Positions 6,585-14,995 of a stretch of DNA of 34,591 bases are shown piece after piece. Position 1 is the first letter of the stretch; the number at the start of each line of letters is the position of its first letter. The notes under the pieces were generated by a model. The model was not told the origin of the DNA. It saw nothing but the letters and a program-made list of their open reading frames with translations, and ran no database searches. The position numbers and the translations under genes were made by a program. Source of the DNA: Alphaproteobacteria bacterium (lineage in GTDB: Bacteria; Pseudomonadota; Alphaproteobacteria; Micavibrionales; UBA2020); assembly GCA_016124645.1 (NCBI GenBank), contig WGNE01000050.1, forward strand, positions 1 through 34,591. The letters are read 5' to 3'.

Positions 6585-7898
6585 TCAGGCCGCATGTTCC
6601 AGCTCCTTTTCCGCCGTGCGCCGGGGCCAGAGGAAATGCACCGCCGTTCCCCGCGCGCCGGGGCTGGAATCGATCCAGACGCGCCCGCCCTGCCATTCGA
6701 CCAGCTTTTTGACGATGGACATGCCAAGCCCGCTGCCTTCCTGCGTATCGCGCGGCTTGAGCGTCTGGAAAAGCGCGAAAGCGCGGTCATGAAACTCCTC
6801 GGGGATGCCCGGCCCGTCGTCCCGCACGCAGAATTCGAAAAAACCGCCCCGGTCGGCCGCGCTGATTTCCACCCGGCCCGCCTGCTTGTCGTGGTGCTTG
6901 ACCGCGTTGGCGATGAGGTTGGTGAAGATCTGCTCCAGCGGCGTGCGCGGGCTGTGGATGACCGGCATTTCCGTCACGCATTCGATCTCGAAGTCGTCGC
7001 CCCAGGGATGCAGGCGGGTCAGCGAATGAACGAGCTCGCCCGTGTCGAGCTCGCGCGGCTCCTCCACGATGCGGCCGGCGCGCGAATATTTCAAGATGTC
7101 GCCCAGCAGCGTTTCCAGCCGCGCCACGCGCGCGCGCAAAAGGTCGAAGTTCTTCTGGATCTCGGGCGTCATCGCCTCGCCGAGGTCTTCCATGATCCAT
7201 TTCGCGAGGTTGTCGATGCCGCGCAACGGCGCCTTGAGGTCGTGCGAGGCGATATAGGCGAATTGCTCCACCTCCTGGCTGTAGCGCAGCAGCTCCGCCG
7301 CCGCGTTTTTCTGCGCCGTGATGTCGCGCACGATCTTCGAGATGCCGACGACCTTGCCCGCGCCGTCGTGCAGGGGCGACATGGTGATGGCGACATCCAG
7401 CGCGCGGCCGTCCTTCGTCAGGCGCTGCGTTTCGTAGCGCTCGAGCACCTTGCCCTCGGCCATGTGCCGCAGGAAGCGGCTCTCCTCCTCCTGATCCTCG
7501 CCGCGGATGAAGGCGTTGGCGGAAAGACCAATCGCCTCGGCCGCGGTATAGCCGAACATGCGCTCCGCCGCCGCGTTCCACGAAGTGATGACGCCGTCCA
7601 GCGTCTTGCTGAGGATCGCGTCGTCGGAGGTGCGGACGATGGAGGCCAGCAACTCCTGCTGCTTCCTTTCGTTCATTTCCTGCGCGCGTTGCCGCTTGGG
7701 CACCAGGAAGGCCAGCGACAGGAAGCAAAGGGACAGGACGATTCCGCCCACCTCCGTCAGGAAGGAGGAAAAATCAATCCCGAACATGGGCAGCACGAAC
7801 ATGATGGTGGTCATGCCGAGCCCGCCCCATATCATGAGCATGACCTTGTCCACCTCCTGCATCCGCGTCCCGCGTCCTGTATCGCTCAGTTGCTCCAA
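6585..7898 (-). CDS. Membrane PAS-domain sensor histidine kinase
   Basis: A 437-residue kinase. Two hydrophobic segments at about 19-38 and 49-66 anchor it with almost no periplasmic loop. A PAS domain with C-terminal PAC segment follows (about 84-195; TSWNAAAERMFGYTAAEAIG, then GISKIVRDITAQK). The HisKA helix holds the autophosphorylation site His219 in IASHDLKAPLRG. The HATPase domain has the N-box NLIANAVKH at about 327-335, G1 DDGPGIP at 360-366 and G2 GSGLGMS at 388-394. The PAS domain, not a periplasmic sensor, is probably the sensing element. The start is uncertain: a TTG at 7898 follows GGGGGAAG closely, while an ATG 36 bases downstream (7862) also leaves the whole protein intact. It is first in the signalling cluster, 104 bases before the REC-HK-REC gene. 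Confidence 0.92.
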   Translation of the reverse strand: MEQLSDTGRGTRMQEVDKVMLMIWGGLGMTTIMFVLPMFGIDFSSFLTEVGGIVLSLCFLSLAFLVPKRQRAQEMNERKQQELLASIVRTSDDAILSKTLDGVITSWNAAAERMFGYTAAEAIGLSANAFIRGEDQEEESRFLRHMAEGKVLERYETQRLTKDGRALDVAITMSPLHDGAGKVVGISKIVRDITAQKNAAAELLRYSQEVEQFAYIASHDLKAPLRGIDNLAKWIMEDLGEAMTPEIQKNFDLLRARVARLETLLGDILKYSRAGRIVEEPRELDTGELVHSLTRLHPWGDDFEIECVTEMPVIHSPRTPLEQIFTNLIANAVKHHDKQAGRVEISAADRGGFFEFCVRDDGPGIPEEFHDRAFALFQTLKPRDTQEGSGLGMSIVKKLVEWQGGRVWIDSSPGARGTAVHFLWPRRTAEKELEHAA

Positions 7899-8243
7899 GT
7901 CTTCCCCCGGTTGAAAAATCTCCGGCCGCTTGTGGCCGGAATGGCCGCACCTATGTATTTTTGAACAAATTCATTGCCATTCAGTAAATTATCGCCCCTT
8001 GGCCGGAAAAGATAAAGCCTCCTTTCATGAACGCGTGAATACGAATGCCCCCTGTTATGCGGCTTTTTTCGCGAATATTCCCCCCACATCCGTTTTTCCG
8101 TCAAATACCCCCCCCTTGCCGAAACACGCCGGAAACAATTCACTACAAAACGGAAATACCGGCGAGAAGATAGGGATACATGCGGGGCGTAGGATGGAAA
8201 TCAGGATGCAAACGCGAATTCATAAGGTTTTGGAGGAGAGGCG
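7899..8243. other. 345-base intergenic region between divergent genes
   Basis: This gap separates the minus-strand kinase cluster from a small plus-strand ORF and should hold both promoters. Directly visible are a perfect 7-bp inverted repeat TCCGGCC-GCTTGT-GGCCGGA at 7921-7940 close to the kinase start, and four copies of a (C)CGGAA core (7934-7941, 8001-8010, 8127-8136, 8151-8156) that might be regulator contact sites. A weak minus-strand promoter (ATGGCA, 17 bases, TACATA) can be drawn for the kinase. I see no tRNA fold, no clear terminator and no convincing additional gene; the reading frames here have poor starts. Confidence 0.4.
7921..7940. repeat. Inverted repeat TCCGGCC/GGCCGGA near the kinase start
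   Basis: Perfect 7-bp arms with a 6-base loop (GCTTGT), 23 bases upstream of the TTG start of the PAS kinase gene. In the transcript of that gene it would form a GC-rich hairpin in the leader. No T-run follows, so it is either a protein-binding palindrome or a leader hairpin. Confidence 0.4.
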
Positions 8244-8456
8244 GTGGCGAAAACTGTTGAAAAGACTCTCGCAACAGCTGCCCTTTACAAGGACATCGTC
8301 GTTGCCAAAAAGGCGGAAGGTACCCCCGCCGGCGGCGATGATGACAATGCACGGGAGAAAGCCCGAAAAGGGCCGGCCGGCAACCGCGGCAGTCTCGAGG
8401 CTTTCGCCACTCTCTTCTCCCTTTTTCTTTCAAGCCTGAAAGGCGGCGCGGACTAG
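8244..8456 (+). CDS. Small hypothetical protein, 70 aa (GTG start)
   Basis: I recognise no family. A strong Shine-Dalgarno (GGAGGAG at 8232-8238) sits 5 bases before a GTG codon and opens a 70-codon frame, which is the main reason to call a gene. The protein starts with a Lys/Ala-rich amphipathic stretch (1-25). A Gly/Asp/Lys-rich hydrophilic middle (26-50) follows, and then a short hydrophobic segment (51-65, LEAFATLFSLFLSSL) that is too short and polar to be a sure membrane span. It stands alone on the plus strand, convergent with cheX. The composition resembles small stress or envelope-associated proteins, but no function can be assigned. A chance ORF remains possible. Confidence 0.5.
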   Translation: MAKTVEKTLATAALYKDIVVAKKAEGTPAGGDDDNAREKARKGPAGNRGSLEAFATLFSLFLSSLKGGAD

Positions 8457-8508
8457 GCGCGCCGGAAAACGGGCGGCAAATACGGGCAGCAGGGGCAGCG
8501 GGGAACCA

Positions 8509-9045
8509 TCACGAGCGGACGACCGGCTTTCCGTCAACGAAGAGGTTGACGGAAACGCCGATGTCGTTTTCCCCGCCCGGACCGGGATAATAGAAATGCA
8601 TGTGGATCATCTCGCCGCTGCTCAGCAGCGGGTTTTCATCCGGCCTGGGAATGAAGGGAAAGCCCATTTCCGTCTCGAACCCCTGCTCGTTCAGGAAGGC
8701 CTTCACCTTGCTGCAGACGATGTTGGCGATCTCGCTCGCCAGCTCCTCGTGGACGGGGGTGGCGTCGAGGTATTCCTTGCTGAAGATCAGCTCCGCCGCC
8801 TGCAAAAGCAGGTTGAAATCGAAGCGGAAGCAGAACTCGACGCTCTCGTCGCCCTGATGCAGGCGGATGGAGGCATAGACGGCGTTTTCCGAGAATTCCC
8901 CGCCCGTCCATCCGGCCTCGTGCCGCTGCACGTTCTGGCCGAACATGGTCTGGAAGGTCTCGCGCACGGTCTGGCTGACAAGCGTCGCGACCTCGCCGCG
9001 CACCTTGTCTATATCCTTCATCGCCATCGTCGTCGAATTGCTCAT
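8509..9045 (-). CDS. cheX: CheX-like chemotaxis phosphatase
   Basis: A 178-residue protein that resembles the CheX/CheC/FliY phosphatase fold. The diagnostic signature is the active-site helix SEIANIVCSKVKAFL, which gives the Glu105-x2-Asn108 pair used by these enzymes to dephosphorylate CheY~P. The C-terminal half (about 140-175) has the beta-strand pattern expected for the CheX half-barrel. A dimeric CheY phosphatase in the cytoplasm is the expected role. The ATG at 9045 is chosen because the conserved region follows it and the longer reading would extend into the cheY gene; its ribosome-binding site is weak. It follows the CheY-like gene by 41 bases and presumably acts on that protein. No other chemotaxis or flagellar genes are in the window. 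Confidence 0.75.
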   Translation of the reverse strand: MSNSTTMAMKDIDKVRGEVATLVSQTVRETFQTMFGQNVQRHEAGWTGGEFSENAVYASIRLHQGDESVEFCFRFDFNLLLQAAELIFSKEYLDATPVHEELASEIANIVCSKVKAFLNEQGFETEMGFPFIPRPDENPLLSSGEMIHMHFYYPGPGGENDIGVSVNLFVDGKPVVRS

Positions 9046-9086
9046 GCCGGGAACCCGGTGGTTGGAAAAGTGAAAAGTGGCGCAGC

Positions 9087-9512
9087 CTAGCCGGATTGGG
9101 AAGACTGGTTGACGCGGTTGTCGATCCATTCGAGGACGCGCTCGACCTTGTCCTGAAAGATCGCCGGGGAGATCGGCTTGGTGATGTAGGACGTCGCGCC
9201 CGCCTTCACGGCCTCGCGCACGTATCTTTCCTGCGATTCCGCGGTCACCATGACGAAGGCGACGGTGTCGTACTTGCGGTCCTCGCGGTATTCCTGCATG
9301 AGGGCGTAGCCGCTCTTGCCCGGCATGTTCCAGTCGAGGAACACGATGTTGTAGGGCGCGGCCTCGATCTTGTCCTGCGCTTCCTGGCTGTTGGCGGCGA
9401 CGTCGATGGTCTTGAACCCCATGTTCGTGAGGTTGACCTCGATCAGCTTGCGGACGACAAGGTTGTCGTCCACCACCAAAACACGCATATCTTCTTTTTT
9501 CGTTTCGGACAT
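9087..9512 (-). CDS. CheY-like single-domain response regulator
   Basis: A 141-residue receiver. Asp15/Asp16 form the acidic pocket, Asp60 in FLDWNMPG is the phospho-acceptor, Thr90 is the switch residue and Lys112 in TKPI is the conserved lysine. The last 20 residues extend beyond the fold and end Ser/Gln-rich. The FLDWNMPG wording is typical of CheY-type receivers that act by binding a partner. It is the first gene of a two-gene unit with the CheX-like phosphatase, so it probably has a short-lived phosphorylated state controlled by that enzyme. The ATG at 9512 follows an AGAGG ribosome-binding site, and an AT-rich promoter with a palindrome lies just upstream. The cognate kinase is not adjacent. 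Confidence 0.93.
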   Translation of the reverse strand: MSETKKEDMRVLVVDDNLVVRKLIEVNLTNMGFKTIDVAANSQEAQDKIEAAPYNIVFLDWNMPGKSGYALMQEYREDRKYDTVAFVMVTAESQERYVREAVKAGATSYITKPISPAIFQDKVERVLEWIDNRVNQSSQSG

Positions 9513-9540
9513 TTTTTACCTCTCACCAACTATATAATAA

Positions 9541-9571
9541 AACATTATAAGAAAATGTTAAGGGGTTGAAG
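9541..9571 (-). promoter_or_regulatory. Promoter and overlapping palindrome upstream of cheY-cheX
   Basis: Reading on the minus strand, a perfect TATAAT (-10, plus positions 9544-9549) lies about 30 bases upstream of the cheY-like start. A -35 (CTTCAA, 9566-9571) at 16-base spacing is poor. The -10 is embedded in a perfect inverted repeat AACATT-7-AATGTT (9541-9559), which would let a dimeric regulator block RNA polymerase. The region is strikingly AT-rich compared with its surroundings. Confidence 0.5.
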
Positions 9572-9598
9572 GGGTCATAATCGAGAAAAAACATGGAG

Positions 9599-11119
9599 TT
9601 ATGATTTCTCCGGCCCCGATTCCGCCCGTTTGCGGCCCAGACGCCAGAAAAGCAGGCCGGCGGCCAGCAGCGCCTCGCCCAGCACCGGCAGCACCGCGGC
9701 GGTAAAACTGCCGACCGGCAGCGGGTAATAAAAAGTCATGGTGCGCAGCAGCGGCGGCGGTTCCACATGCCCCGGCACATAGCTGAAGAGCGAGAAGAAC
9801 CACGGCATGAAATCAACCGCCCGGCCGGGCGAAGCCGCCATCTGCACGCTGGGCAGCAGCAGGTAGGCCAATACATAATAAAACAGCAGCTTGAAGGTCA
9901 CGTGCTTGCCGTCGCCGCCCGTCAGCGCCATGTGGATGACCAGCCCGTCGCGCAGGGCGAAAAGCAGCAGGGCGAGCATGAAGCAGCCCAGCGCCTCGAA
10001 GCTGAGGTGCAGCCCCGCCTCCGGCACATGGGTCAGGGTCATCACGTACATCGCCAGCACGAAGGGAAGGCCCGCCAGCCACTTGTGCATGTTCTCGAAG
10101 ACGCGCCGCCAGTCGCCCGCCCGCAGCGCGTCGGAAAACCGTGCGTATTTGCGCCCGTCCGAAGCCTCGAGGATCATCACGCCGTAGGTGATGCCGAGGG
10201 AGAGGATGAACAGCCCGAAAAGCTGCATGTAATAATAGAACAGGCGCGGCTGCACGAAGCCGCACAGAAAGCCCAGCAGGCTGGCGAGGAAGAGCATCCA
10301 GACGACCGGCGTCACGCGGTACATCAGCTCCGCCCGCGCCATGCGGTAGGCGCCGAACAAAAGCCAGAACAGCGCGAATGCCATCCCGGCCGTCATCGCC
10401 GCCTGCTGCACCGTCTGCTGCCCGTACCACGTGACGTGGTGGTGCAGGAAATAGGCGGGGCGAGCGCTCATTGCCCGCCCGACCTGCACGGCGAGGCCGA
10501 AGAACAGCTGGCTCGAAACCACCAGCCCCAGAATGAAGGGACCGATGACGCGCGGCACGCGGTTCTTGCCCGTGCGCCCGGCCAGCATGACCATGTCGAT
10601 GAAGCTGGCGAGGAAAGCCGTCGCCTGCCCGATGACGCCCGCCGCCACCATGTAGCCCGCCACCTGCAGCGCCTCGCCCAGCGTTTCCGCGCCGTGGTCG
10701 GCGACATAGGCATAAAGAAAGAACGGCAGCGTCACCAGCCCGAGATACCATGTATAGGACGTGGCGCCGAAAAGCTTGCCCGCCACCAGCGGCCATGGCG
10801 AGATGGAGGACATGCGCAGGAAATCCCACGTATTGCCCTTGACCTCGTCGCGCAGGGCGGAGGCCGCCTCGTAACAGCCCCAGATGGCGACCGCGATGAA
10901 GAAGAACGCCATCAGCCCGCCGCTCGCCGGGGCGAAATCGCCGGGGCTGCGCGCGACCGTCAGGATCTCCCGCGCGGGGCCGGAAGCGAAATTGCCGCAG
11001 AGCATCAGCCAGAGCACGGGCACCACCGGCCCCGCCAGCAGGCGGAAGGGGCTGAACTTCAGCCAGATGTAGCGGTGGAATTCGGGGGTGAAGATATAGC
11101 GCATCTTTTTCTCGCTCAT
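9599..11119 (-). CDS. ABC-2-type exporter, membrane subunit
   Basis: A 506-residue integral membrane protein with roughly ten to twelve hydrophobic segments spread over its whole length, beginning at about residue 27. The order of polar and hydrophobic blocks (a cytoplasmic N-terminal amphipathic helix, then the first span, then a 'RDEVKGNTWDFLRMSSISPW' coupling region near 90-110) fits the ABC-2 transporter superfamily, in which the RDExxxxTWDxL stretch is a recognisable pattern. It is longer than simple six-span ABC-2 permeases and may be a fused pair. Its start overlaps the stop of the ATPase gene by four bases, so the two form one exporter. Substrate is unknown. No accessory periplasmic or regulatory gene accompanies it. 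Confidence 0.8.
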   Translation of the reverse strand: MSEKKMRYIFTPEFHRYIWLKFSPFRLLAGPVVPVLWLMLCGNFASGPAREILTVARSPGDFAPASGGLMAFFFIAVAIWGCYEAASALRDEVKGNTWDFLRMSSISPWPLVAGKLFGATSYTWYLGLVTLPFFLYAYVADHGAETLGEALQVAGYMVAAGVIGQATAFLASFIDMVMLAGRTGKNRVPRVIGPFILGLVVSSQLFFGLAVQVGRAMSARPAYFLHHHVTWYGQQTVQQAAMTAGMAFALFWLLFGAYRMARAELMYRVTPVVWMLFLASLLGFLCGFVQPRLFYYYMQLFGLFILSLGITYGVMILEASDGRKYARFSDALRAGDWRRVFENMHKWLAGLPFVLAMYVMTLTHVPEAGLHLSFEALGCFMLALLLFALRDGLVIHMALTGGDGKHVTFKLLFYYVLAYLLLPSVQMAASPGRAVDFMPWFFSLFSYVPGHVEPPPLLRTMTFYYPLPVGSFTAAVLPVLGEALLAAGLLFWRLGRKRAESGPEKS

Positions 11120-12060
11120 GACCCGCCTCCCCCTTTATCGCTTTTCGCGCCGGTGGCGGTCATATAGGCGTCCTGCAGCGTGTGGCCGGAGGCGCTGAGG
11201 CTGAAGACCGGCACACCCTGCGCCAGCAACGCCTGCAGCATCTTCTGCTGGTCCTGCAGCGTGCCGGTATATTCGCAATCGGCGAAGTCGCCCTCCTGCG
11301 TGACCACGGTCAGCATCGGCTGGGCCATCAGCTTGTCGAGATGCGCAACGCCGAGCCCGAGGACGCCGATGCGCAAAATGCGCGTGGGCCGCGCCGCGAA
11401 TTCGGAGAGGCGCAGGTGCTGCGCCACCCGCCCGTGCTGGATGACCAGCATGTCGGTGCAGTAATCCTCCAGCTCGTTGAGGATGTGCGACGAAATCACC
11501 ATCGTCTTGCCGCGCTTGCGCAACAGGCGGATGTGCTGCGAGAGCGCGATGCGCGCCTCCGGGTCCATGCCCGAGGCCGGCTCGTCGAGGATGATGAGCG
11601 CGGGGTCGTGCACCAGCGCGAGGCCGATGCCCAGCCGCTGGCGGTAGCCGCGCGAAAGGGCGGCGGCCTTCTTGTCCTGCATATGGGCGATGCCGGTTTC
11701 GGCCAGCAGCGCTTCCACCCGCGGGCCGACGTCTTCGGCGGGCAGGTTGTGGCACCAGGCCATGTGGGTCAGGCACTGGCGCACCGTCAGCCCCTCGTAA
11801 AGCCCGAAGAAGTCGGAAAGATACCCCGTCATGCGATGAACGCGGCGCGGGTCCTCGGCCACATCCGTGCCGCCGATGGCGACGCGCCCGCTGTGCGGAT
11901 GCTCCAGCCCGGCGATGCAGCGCAAGAGCGTCGTCTTGCCCGCGCCGTTCGGCCCGACCATGGCCGTCACGCTGCCTTCGGCGATGGTGAAGGAAACGTC
12001 GTGCAGCACGCGGCTGCCCGGATAGTCGAAATTCAGCCCTTCGACGGAAATCATTGCCAT
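11116..12060 (-). CDS. ABC transporter ATP-binding protein (exporter type)
   Basis: A 314-residue nucleotide-binding subunit. Walker A GPNGAGKTT is at 36-44, the signature LSRGYRQRLG replaces LSGGQ in the manner of the CcmA/NatA exporter class, Walker B is LIILDEP, the D-loop follows as SGMDPEAR, and the switch histidine is in SSHIL. About 90 residues follow the ATPase core (MLVIQHGRV onward); this C-terminal extension is common in ABC-2 exporters and has no known motif I can see. It powers the membrane protein encoded immediately downstream (ATGA overlap). ATG at 12060 with GAGGGG six bases upstream. Confidence 0.93.
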   Translation of the reverse strand: MAMISVEGLNFDYPGSRVLHDVSFTIAEGSVTAMVGPNGAGKTTLLRCIAGLEHPHSGRVAIGGTDVAEDPRRVHRMTGYLSDFFGLYEGLTVRQCLTHMAWCHNLPAEDVGPRVEALLAETGIAHMQDKKAAALSRGYRQRLGIGLALVHDPALIILDEPASGMDPEARIALSQHIRLLRKRGKTMVISSHILNELEDYCTDMLVIQHGRVAQHLRLSEFAARPTRILRIGVLGLGVAHLDKLMAQPMLTVVTQEGDFADCEYTGTLQDQQKMLQALLAQGVPVFSLSASGHTLQDAYMTATGAKSDKGGGGS

Positions 12061-12099
12061 ATTTTCCCCTCATCCGGGGCGGCTGGCCCCTGAAGGACC

Positions 12100-12126
12100 A
12101 ATATAGCGCAATCCACGGCTTTTCAA
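12100..12126 (-). promoter_or_regulatory. Candidate promoter of the ABC-2 exporter operon
   Basis: On the minus strand TTGAAA (12121-12126) and TATATT (12100-12105) are separated by 15 bases, with transcription expected to begin about 30-35 bases before the ATG at 12060. Both hexamers are good matches to the housekeeping sigma consensus, but the spacing is one or two bases short. Visual match only. Confidence 0.35.
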
Positions 12127-12169
12127 ACAGAGAGAAACGGGGCGGAACGCAAGACCCGCCTGTTGCGGT

Positions 12170-12820
12170 TTATTTGCCGCGTCCCCAGTTGCGGCGCTTG
12201 CCGTTGCGCGGGGGCAATTCCTTGACCGTCATCTCGTCATAAGACATAGGACGCCGTGCTTTGGATACCTTATCGTAGGCCTTTGCCTGACGGCTGGCTT
12301 CGAATTTTTCCCTGGCCTTGGCGATGGCCTCGTCGCTGCGCGCCAGCTCCGCGTCCGACGGATAGCCCCGGTAATCGCCGATCCGGGTATTGATGCAGTT
12401 GACCCGTCCGCCGACGTGATAGGCGCGGTCCTCGATGGTTTCAAGGTTCATATTGCCGGCGACCTCGTAATTGCCCCCGACATAGGCCGGGCCGTATTCG
12501 AGGTTTTTAAAATCGTTGCCGCCCGCATAGAAATCCCCGCCGATATAGGGCGGGCAGCCCTTGAGGTCCGGCAGGTTGCTTGAATCGCACCTGAAGTCCC
12601 CCGCGATATAGACTTTGGAGAAATCGGGCAGCGCCTTGTTCTCGTACACCACGGGGCGGAAGGCAAGGCTCACGTTGCCGGGCACGAAAATGGAGCCGTC
12701 GCTGTAAACCTTGTGCGGCACGCCGATATTGGTGAGGAAAATCTCCGCCTCGCTGCGCTCGCGCGGCGGCACGCCTCTCAGGTCATTGAACGCGTTTTTA
12801 ACGGTCTCTGAAAATGACAT
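12170..12820 (-). CDS. Repeat protein resembling phage-type leucine-rich-repeat proteins
   Basis: A 216-residue protein with four tandem repeats of about 21 residues. Each ends in a Y-[IV]-G-G-[DN]-[FY]-like strand: YIAGDF 71-76, YIGGDF 92-97, YVGGNY 113-118, HVGGRV 135-140. The strands are joined by turns such as LPDLKGCPP and LEYGPA. This matches the short irregular LRR-like solenoids ('LKG.P..IGGDF...N.L..L') I recall from tailed-phage and alphaproteobacterial genomes, where they have no established role. A charged C-terminal tail (about 160-216) is rich in Lys, Arg and Gly. The ATG at 12820 is favoured over the longer reading because AGGAGGA stands 11 bases upstream. It stands alone; base composition upstream is notably AT-richer than neighbouring genes, consistent with (but not proving) transfer. 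Confidence 0.75.
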   Translation of the reverse strand: MSFSETVKNAFNDLRGVPPRERSEAEIFLTNIGVPHKVYSDGSIFVPGNVSLAFRPVVYENKALPDFSKVYIAGDFRCDSSNLPDLKGCPPYIGGDFYAGGNDFKNLEYGPAYVGGNYEVAGNMNLETIEDRAYHVGGRVNCINTRIGDYRGYPSDAELARSDEAIAKAREKFEASRQAKAYDKVSKARRPMSYDEMTVKELPPRNGKRRNWGRGK

Positions 12821-13094
12821 CGTTTTTGAATCCTCCTGCATATCCGGCGGGCGGGTCACTGTATGACACACGTAGTCACATATTACCATAATTTATCGAC
12901 ACTTGGAAAACAGTTGGATATTTGTCTGATTTTAAACATTTTTTTCTTCCGTGCCTTCCATGTAAAAAAAGAGGCCCGGCCCGTGCATGCGGCTGCGTCA
13001 GGGTAAAATCCCGCCCGAAGCACCCCATTTCGCAGGTGAGAACCGCCCCGCTTTCCTGTATGTTTTGAGGCATATCCCCTTTGCAAGGAAGCGC
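12821..13094. other. Divergent intergenic region (repeat protein / potA)
   Basis: This 274-base gap lies between divergently transcribed genes. For the minus gene a weak promoter can be drawn: TTCCAA (12903-12908), 17 bases, TAATAT (12880-12885), followed by a TGAC-7-GTCA partial palindrome near 12862-12876. An AT-rich block (T-run about 12940-12947, A-run about 12964-12970) could pair as a long loose hairpin. For potA only the ribosome-binding site AAGGAA at 13085-13090 is clear; I see no confident -35/-10 pair. No tRNA or additional gene is visible. Confidence 0.3.
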
Positions 13095-14099
<1,005 letters not shown>

Positions 14100-14103
14100 C
14101 GCC

Positions 14104-14985
14104 ATGAGCCCCGCGCGCAAAAAATCATTGCTGCTGCTCTCCCCCTTCCTCGCCGTGATGGGCGCGTTCTTCCTCATGCCGCTCTTGCTCATCGCCGCCT
14201 ATTCCTTCTTGCAGGCGGGGCCGAACGGCGGGGTGGTCTGGCATTTTTCGTGGGACGCCTATGTGCAGATTCTCTACACCCGCGATTTCGACGGCACGCT
14301 GGTCTTCGACGCCGGATACCTGCAGATTTTCTGGCGCTCGCTGAAGCTGGCGGGCATCTGCACCGCGCTCTGCCTGCTGGCGGGCTTCCCCATGGCATGG
14401 CACATGGCGACGCGCCCGCCGGAAAAGCGCAATCTCTGGATCATGCTCGTCACCATTCCGTTCTGGACGAACCTCCTCATCCGCACCTATGCGTGGATGC
14501 TGATTTTGCGCACGGACGGGCTGGTCAACAACGCCTTGGTCAAAACCCATCTCATCGCCCAGCCGCTCACCCTGCTGTACAACGATTTCTCCATCGGCCT
14601 CGGGCTGCTCTACAGCTACCTGCCCTTCATGGTGCTGCCGATCTACGCGAACCTCGAGCGCATGGACTGGCGGCTGGTGGAGGCCGCGCAGGATCTTTAC
14701 GCCACGCGCGCGCAGACCCTGCGCCGCGTCATCCTGCCGCTGGCCGCGCCCGGCATCCTGGCGGGCTGCGTGCTGGTCTTCATTCCCGCCATCGGCTCCT
14801 TCCTCGCGCCCGACCTGCTGGGCGGGGGCAAGCGCATGATGATCGGCACGCTCATCGCCAACCAGTTCAGCTTCGCGCGCAACTGGCCCTTCGGCGCGGC
14901 GGCCTCGGTGGTGCTGATGGCGGTGGTCATGCTGGGACTGATGCTGATGGCGCGCAAGGGCCGCGGCCTGCAGTCGCTGGTGTGA
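14104..14985 (+). CDS. potB: Spermidine/putrescine ABC transporter permease
   Basis: A 293-residue inner-membrane permease with about six membrane spans starting at about residue 10. The coupling EAA loop, which docks onto the ATPase, is at 193-217 (EAAQDLYATRAQTLRRVILP, then LAAPG). The family segment WTNLLIRTYAWM at about 121-132 is characteristic of PotB/PotH. Length is normal. It lies 4 bases after potA and 10 bases before potC and heterodimerises with PotC to form the translocation path. The residues 37-75, a periplasmic loop after the first span, are slightly long for the family. Confidence 0.92.
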   Translation: MSPARKKSLLLLSPFLAVMGAFFLMPLLLIAAYSFLQAGPNGGVVWHFSWDAYVQILYTRDFDGTLVFDAGYLQIFWRSLKLAGICTALCLLAGFPMAWHMATRPPEKRNLWIMLVTIPFWTNLLIRTYAWMLILRTDGLVNNALVKTHLIAQPLTLLYNDFSIGLGLLYSYLPFMVLPIYANLERMDWRLVEAAQDLYATRAQTLRRVILPLAAPGILAGCVLVFIPAIGSFLAPDLLGGGKRMMIGTLIANQFSFARNWPFGAAASVVLMAVVMLGLMLMARKGRGLQSLV

Positions 14986-14995
14986 GGGGGCGGGC

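Noticed and set aside
3961-6792. A very long plus-strand reading frame (943 codons) across the regulator and kinase genes
   Set aside because: It runs antisense to three well-supported signalling genes, has no ribosome-binding site and consists of Arg/His/Val/Ala-rich sequence typical of high-GC mirror frames.
7886-8143. Minus-strand 85-codon frame ahead of the PAS kinase
   Set aside because: Overlaps the kinase start in another frame, lacks a good ribosome-binding site and occupies the region holding repeated CGGAA cores; more likely regulatory DNA.
9580-9620. Intrinsic terminator after the ABC-2 exporter
   Set aside because: A T-run follows the stop on the minus strand, but the only preceding stem is GGAG/CTCC with four pairs, too weak to call.
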